From Gallionellaceae bacterium UBA5126 (GTDB lineage: Bacteria; Pseudomonadota; Gammaproteobacteria; Burkholderiales; Gallionellaceae), in assembly GCA_002414205.1 (NCBI GenBank), contig DHYQ01000112.1:1-8958 (forward strand): DNA of 8,958 nt, read 5' to 3'. Positions 8,301-8,958 of the stretch are shown here, piece after piece. Numbering within the stretch: position 1 is the first letter of the stretch; each line of letters starts with the position of its first letter. A program made the position numbers and the translations under genes. The notes under the pieces were generated by a model, which worked only from the letters and a program-made list of their open reading frames with translations, made no database searches and was not told the DNA's origin.

Positions 8301-8904
8301 TTATGAAGAAATCCGCCTGAAAGGGGTATTTGCCAAAGGCGCCTTGATCGTTAACCAACTGACTGGTAGCCAGCTCGGCGGTTTTTTCTCCGGTCGCAGC
8401 AACATTCTCTGGCAAGGAAGCTGGTTGGTGGAAGGCGAGATTGATGCCAATGGTCAGGACATGGATCGTTTCAATAATTTCGTCAATGGTGATTTACGCG
8501 TTAAGGGACGTTTCAAATTGCAAGCGCAGACATTCCGCGAGTTATTGAATAGTTTCAGTTTTAACGGCAACTTCGCCATCAACAACGGGCAATTCAAAGG
8601 GATGGATCTGGTTGAAATATTGCGCTCGCGTGGCAATGGTCGCAGCAATGGCGGGCGTACACCCTTTGAGAAATTGACGGGCAGCGTCAGTTGTAACAGC
8701 CAAATCTGCCAGTTCAAACAACTGGAGATGAAGCGTGCTGCGATGCATGCCGAGGGTGAGGTTGTACTGCTACCGTTGCAAAAGAATGCCGCAGAGCGGG
8801 AAATTGCCGGTAACTTGAGCGCAGATCTGTCGACAGATGCCGTGCCACCGCTACGCCTCAACTTGAGTGGCCCACCTAGCCGATTGTCCGTCACGGTACA
8901 GTAA
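5101..8904 (+). CDS. membrane protein fusing a class III nucleotide cyclase domain to a periplasmic AsmA-like domain
   Basis: Product of 1267 residues from the ATG at 5101 (1271 from GTG 5089). In order: a winged-helix-like domain at 1-75; an Ala/Glu/Arg/Gln-rich helical rod at about 143-485; a class III adenylate/guanylate cyclase domain at about 510-682; a proline-rich linker to about 780; a second charged helix at 781-840; a membrane helix at about 869-893 (GWLIGIVLCLLLVLAAFVG); and an AsmA-like domain at 894-1267. The cyclase metal residues are Asp521 (FFDMVGYS) and Asp565 (TGDG), with catalytic Asn627 and Arg631 (NDAQR). The positions that usually choose the base are Leu561 and Asn620 in place of Lys and Asp, so substrate and even activity are uncertain. 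ATP or GTP access requires the cyclase in the cytoplasm, which places the AsmA part in the periplasm. This suggests an envelope sensor or lipid-handling protein tied to second-messenger output (inference). Unusually large for either family, and one uninterrupted frame. Confidence 0.88.
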   Translation: MDSKIVFIRTSKGENELHGSGAVLSGDIRRALMMVDGTASFAEMQKHAAPSLRNHFESLINELQTKGYIQDKSKAPQMPKLAVPKRVVSAKGLRTPTNADDLDFTSVFAPPTPEVLAAEAAKAEAARKAAEAAAKPTAPLPPADVARQQALQAQQEREQAERRALAMAEEFRQRAEREATEKLQAELAAAKAKIAAEAQARAEAENRARQAAELRAHQEAEVLRLKARQVELEKAEKAALEAARKQMAEHEAAEREALERQAQDERIARELSERQARVMIERQTRELQERAERELQERLAREEAELRARLEREAREAAERQARQEREAREAIERQARELAEQQARELAARQARELAERQAREEAEQQAQREREARELAERQARELAEQQAHALALQQARELAERQAREEAERIAMQERAARELAEQQARELAEQQATQIRLNKAAQEQQAREMLDRQANELAAQQVRIEEEQRAKFAAAQQHNAAQGVASTGRMFALRHGADGERSDVSTRTLTVTVLFFDMVGYSKQSVHRQTLQKRLFNQLVSECLKELDEQETELIILDTGDGAAIGFMQHPEDALEVAMNFRRLVSTEADFAELRVRMGIHLGPVNIVNDMNGKPNMVGSGINDAQRVMDFSGTNQIFISRAYFDFVSRLSEEYEDLFAYRGIRKDKHGFEHSVYELVDPIERATIPVFTPSAQDPNKLRLAPVELANFAPPAEEKWADSPTAPPERQEITLPEVKEAAPPPITLFEDIQLAPMVPEDAPVTPPPAPPEPAPAPVHNDEHAQKLAQLQELEEKRRLAAQEIEAKKLAETQAKAWKRAEQRAQEAAKAQAEQAVRQEASPKVIRPKINTPVTPATTAATAPSAGRGWLIGIVLCLLLVLAAFVGPMLIPMQNYERQIEQSLGTQLQQPVRIARVEARLLPWPHLVLHELIIGRDNLTRIQQVKAEFALSALFSSVKEIRHLYVDGMQVSIGQLETVGQWTKSLSSHLNYPVVQMHFSNSRVEAEGFALQDVQGEVKFDPLGNLREGELRANRGGITLGLHSDAGGTGFSLYARAGELPFIPVWAYEEIRLKGVFAKGALIVNQLTGSQLGGFFSGRSNILWQGSWLVEGEIDANGQDMDRFNNFVNGDLRVKGRFKLQAQTFRELLNSFSFNGNFAINNGQFKGMDLVEILRSRGNGRSNGGRTPFEKLTGSVSCNSQICQFKQLEMKRAAMHAEGEVVLLPLQKNAAEREIAGNLSADLSTDAVPPLRLNLSGPPSRLSVTVQ
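5527..6560 (+). other. long Ala/Glu/Arg/Gln-rich helical rod (coiled coil or single alpha helix)
   Basis: About 340 residues with almost no Pro or Gly, made of Ala, Glu, Arg, Gln and Leu. If fully helical it would extend about 50 nm (0.15 nm per residue). It lies between the N-terminal domain and the cyclase. The first part is irregular; from about 6097 the sequence falls into eight-residue units (see the repeat entry). Composition recalls the helical domain of TolA, but here the rod is predicted to be in the cytoplasm. It may dimerise the cyclase or act as a spacer. Confidence 0.75.
6097..6420 (+). repeat. tandem 24-base (eight-residue) repeat encoding E-R/Q-Q-A-R-E-L-A
   Basis: The coding sequence runs in imperfect 24-base units with consensus E-(R/Q)-Q-A-R-E-(L/E)-A, beginning at 6097, 6121, 6145, 6169 and so on, with two six-residue units (6217-6234 and 6355-6372) breaking the phase. 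Unit order 8-8-6-8-8-8 from 6169 to 6306 starts again at 6307 (ERQAREEA in both), giving a higher-order period of 138 bases. A 22-base exact direct repeat lies at 6230-6251 and 6302-6323, three units apart. Synonymous codons vary between units, so the array is not a very recent expansion. Confidence 0.8.
6628..7146 (+). other. class III adenylate/guanylate cyclase catalytic domain
   Basis: Residues 510-682. The core order is TVTVLFFDMVGYS, then a long helix, TGDGAAIGF, the RMGIHLGPV strand, and GSGINDAQRVMDF followed by IFIS. Metal-binding Asp521 and Asp565 and the transition-state Asn627 and Arg631 are present. The adenine-selecting Lys (three before the Gly of GD) is Leu561, and the Asp/Thr seven before the Asn is Asn620. 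Members of this family work as dimers, and the flanking helices could provide dimerisation. Confidence 0.85.
7780..8904 (+). other. C-terminal AsmA-like domain, predicted periplasmic
   Basis: Residues 894-1267. The beginning (IEQSLGTQLQQPVRIARVEA then LLPWPHLVLHELIIG) matches the AsmA N-terminal pattern. Near the end, GNFAINNGQFKGMDLVEIL at residue 1156 is the AsmA C-terminal signature, followed by strands to the last residue. At about 374 residues it is shorter than the 617-residue E. coli AsmA, so it is unlikely to bridge the periplasm alone. Confidence 0.8.
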
Positions 8905-8914
8905 GGGTAGCCTT

Positions 8915-8933
8915 GGCGTGTCACGCACACGCC
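8915..8933 (+). other. short hairpin after the last stop codon, doubtful terminator
   Basis: GGCGTGT and ACACGCC form a perfect 7-base-pair stem with a five-base loop, 10 bases after the stop of the cyclase-AsmA gene. No T-run follows on either strand, so it does not meet the usual form of an intrinsic terminator. The remaining bases to 8958 hold no gene that I can support. Confidence 0.3.
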
Positions 8934-8958
8934 CCTAAACACACAAACCCCAGACATC

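Noticed and set aside
8915..8933. Rho-independent terminator for the rightward operon
   Set aside because: The 7-base-pair hairpin has no T-run on either strand, so it is kept only as a doubtful hairpin.
8454..8957. Minus-strand open frame of 167 codons reaching the right end
   Set aside because: It is antisense to the AsmA signature region and has no recognisable domain; it stays open only by chance.

Overview
The window looks like chromosomal DNA from a Gram-negative proteobacterium, most likely a betaproteobacterium (inference). The lapA-lapB-pyrF order, the LapB N-terminus (MEFEPWMLLVFPLFFGMGW), the short single-domain SppA and the AsmA-type envelope proteins all fit that group. Base composition looks moderate and fairly even, and I see no insertion sequence, tRNA, rRNA, CRISPR array or phage gene. 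The strand is almost fully coding. The only longer gaps are the divergent intergenic region (about 130 bases) and the last 54 bases.

Layout. Positions 1-1563 are a leftward operon: lapA (two-helix inner-membrane protein), lapB (TPR plus rubredoxin-like metal site; controls lipopolysaccharide synthesis) and the first 15 codons of pyrF. A divergent intergenic region follows. Positions 1698-8904 are a tightly packed rightward operon: a HAD phosphatase of the phosphoglycolate phosphatase type, a membrane-bound SppA peptidase (start overlapping the previous stop), a 565-residue AsmA-like protein, and a 1267-residue multidomain protein.

The last gene is the highlight. From N to C terminus it has a small winged-helix-like domain, a helical rod of about 340 residues rich in Ala, Glu, Arg and Gln that contains an eight-residue repeat, a class III nucleotide cyclase domain, a proline-rich linker, a second short helix, one transmembrane segment, and a C-terminal AsmA-like domain predicted to lie in the periplasm. 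A nucleotide cyclase joined through a membrane helix to an AsmA-type module is an unusual architecture. The AsmA part resembles the stand-alone AsmA protein just upstream, which suggests duplication and fusion. The cyclase keeps its metal-binding Asp pair and the catalytic Asn/Arg, but the two usual substrate-selecting positions are Leu and Asn.

Together most genes concern the cell envelope: LPS homeostasis (LapA/LapB), membrane peptide clearance (SppA) and AsmA-type envelope proteins. A reasonable hypothesis is that the terminal gene links the state of the periplasm or outer membrane to cyclic-nucleotide or related signalling in the cytoplasm.
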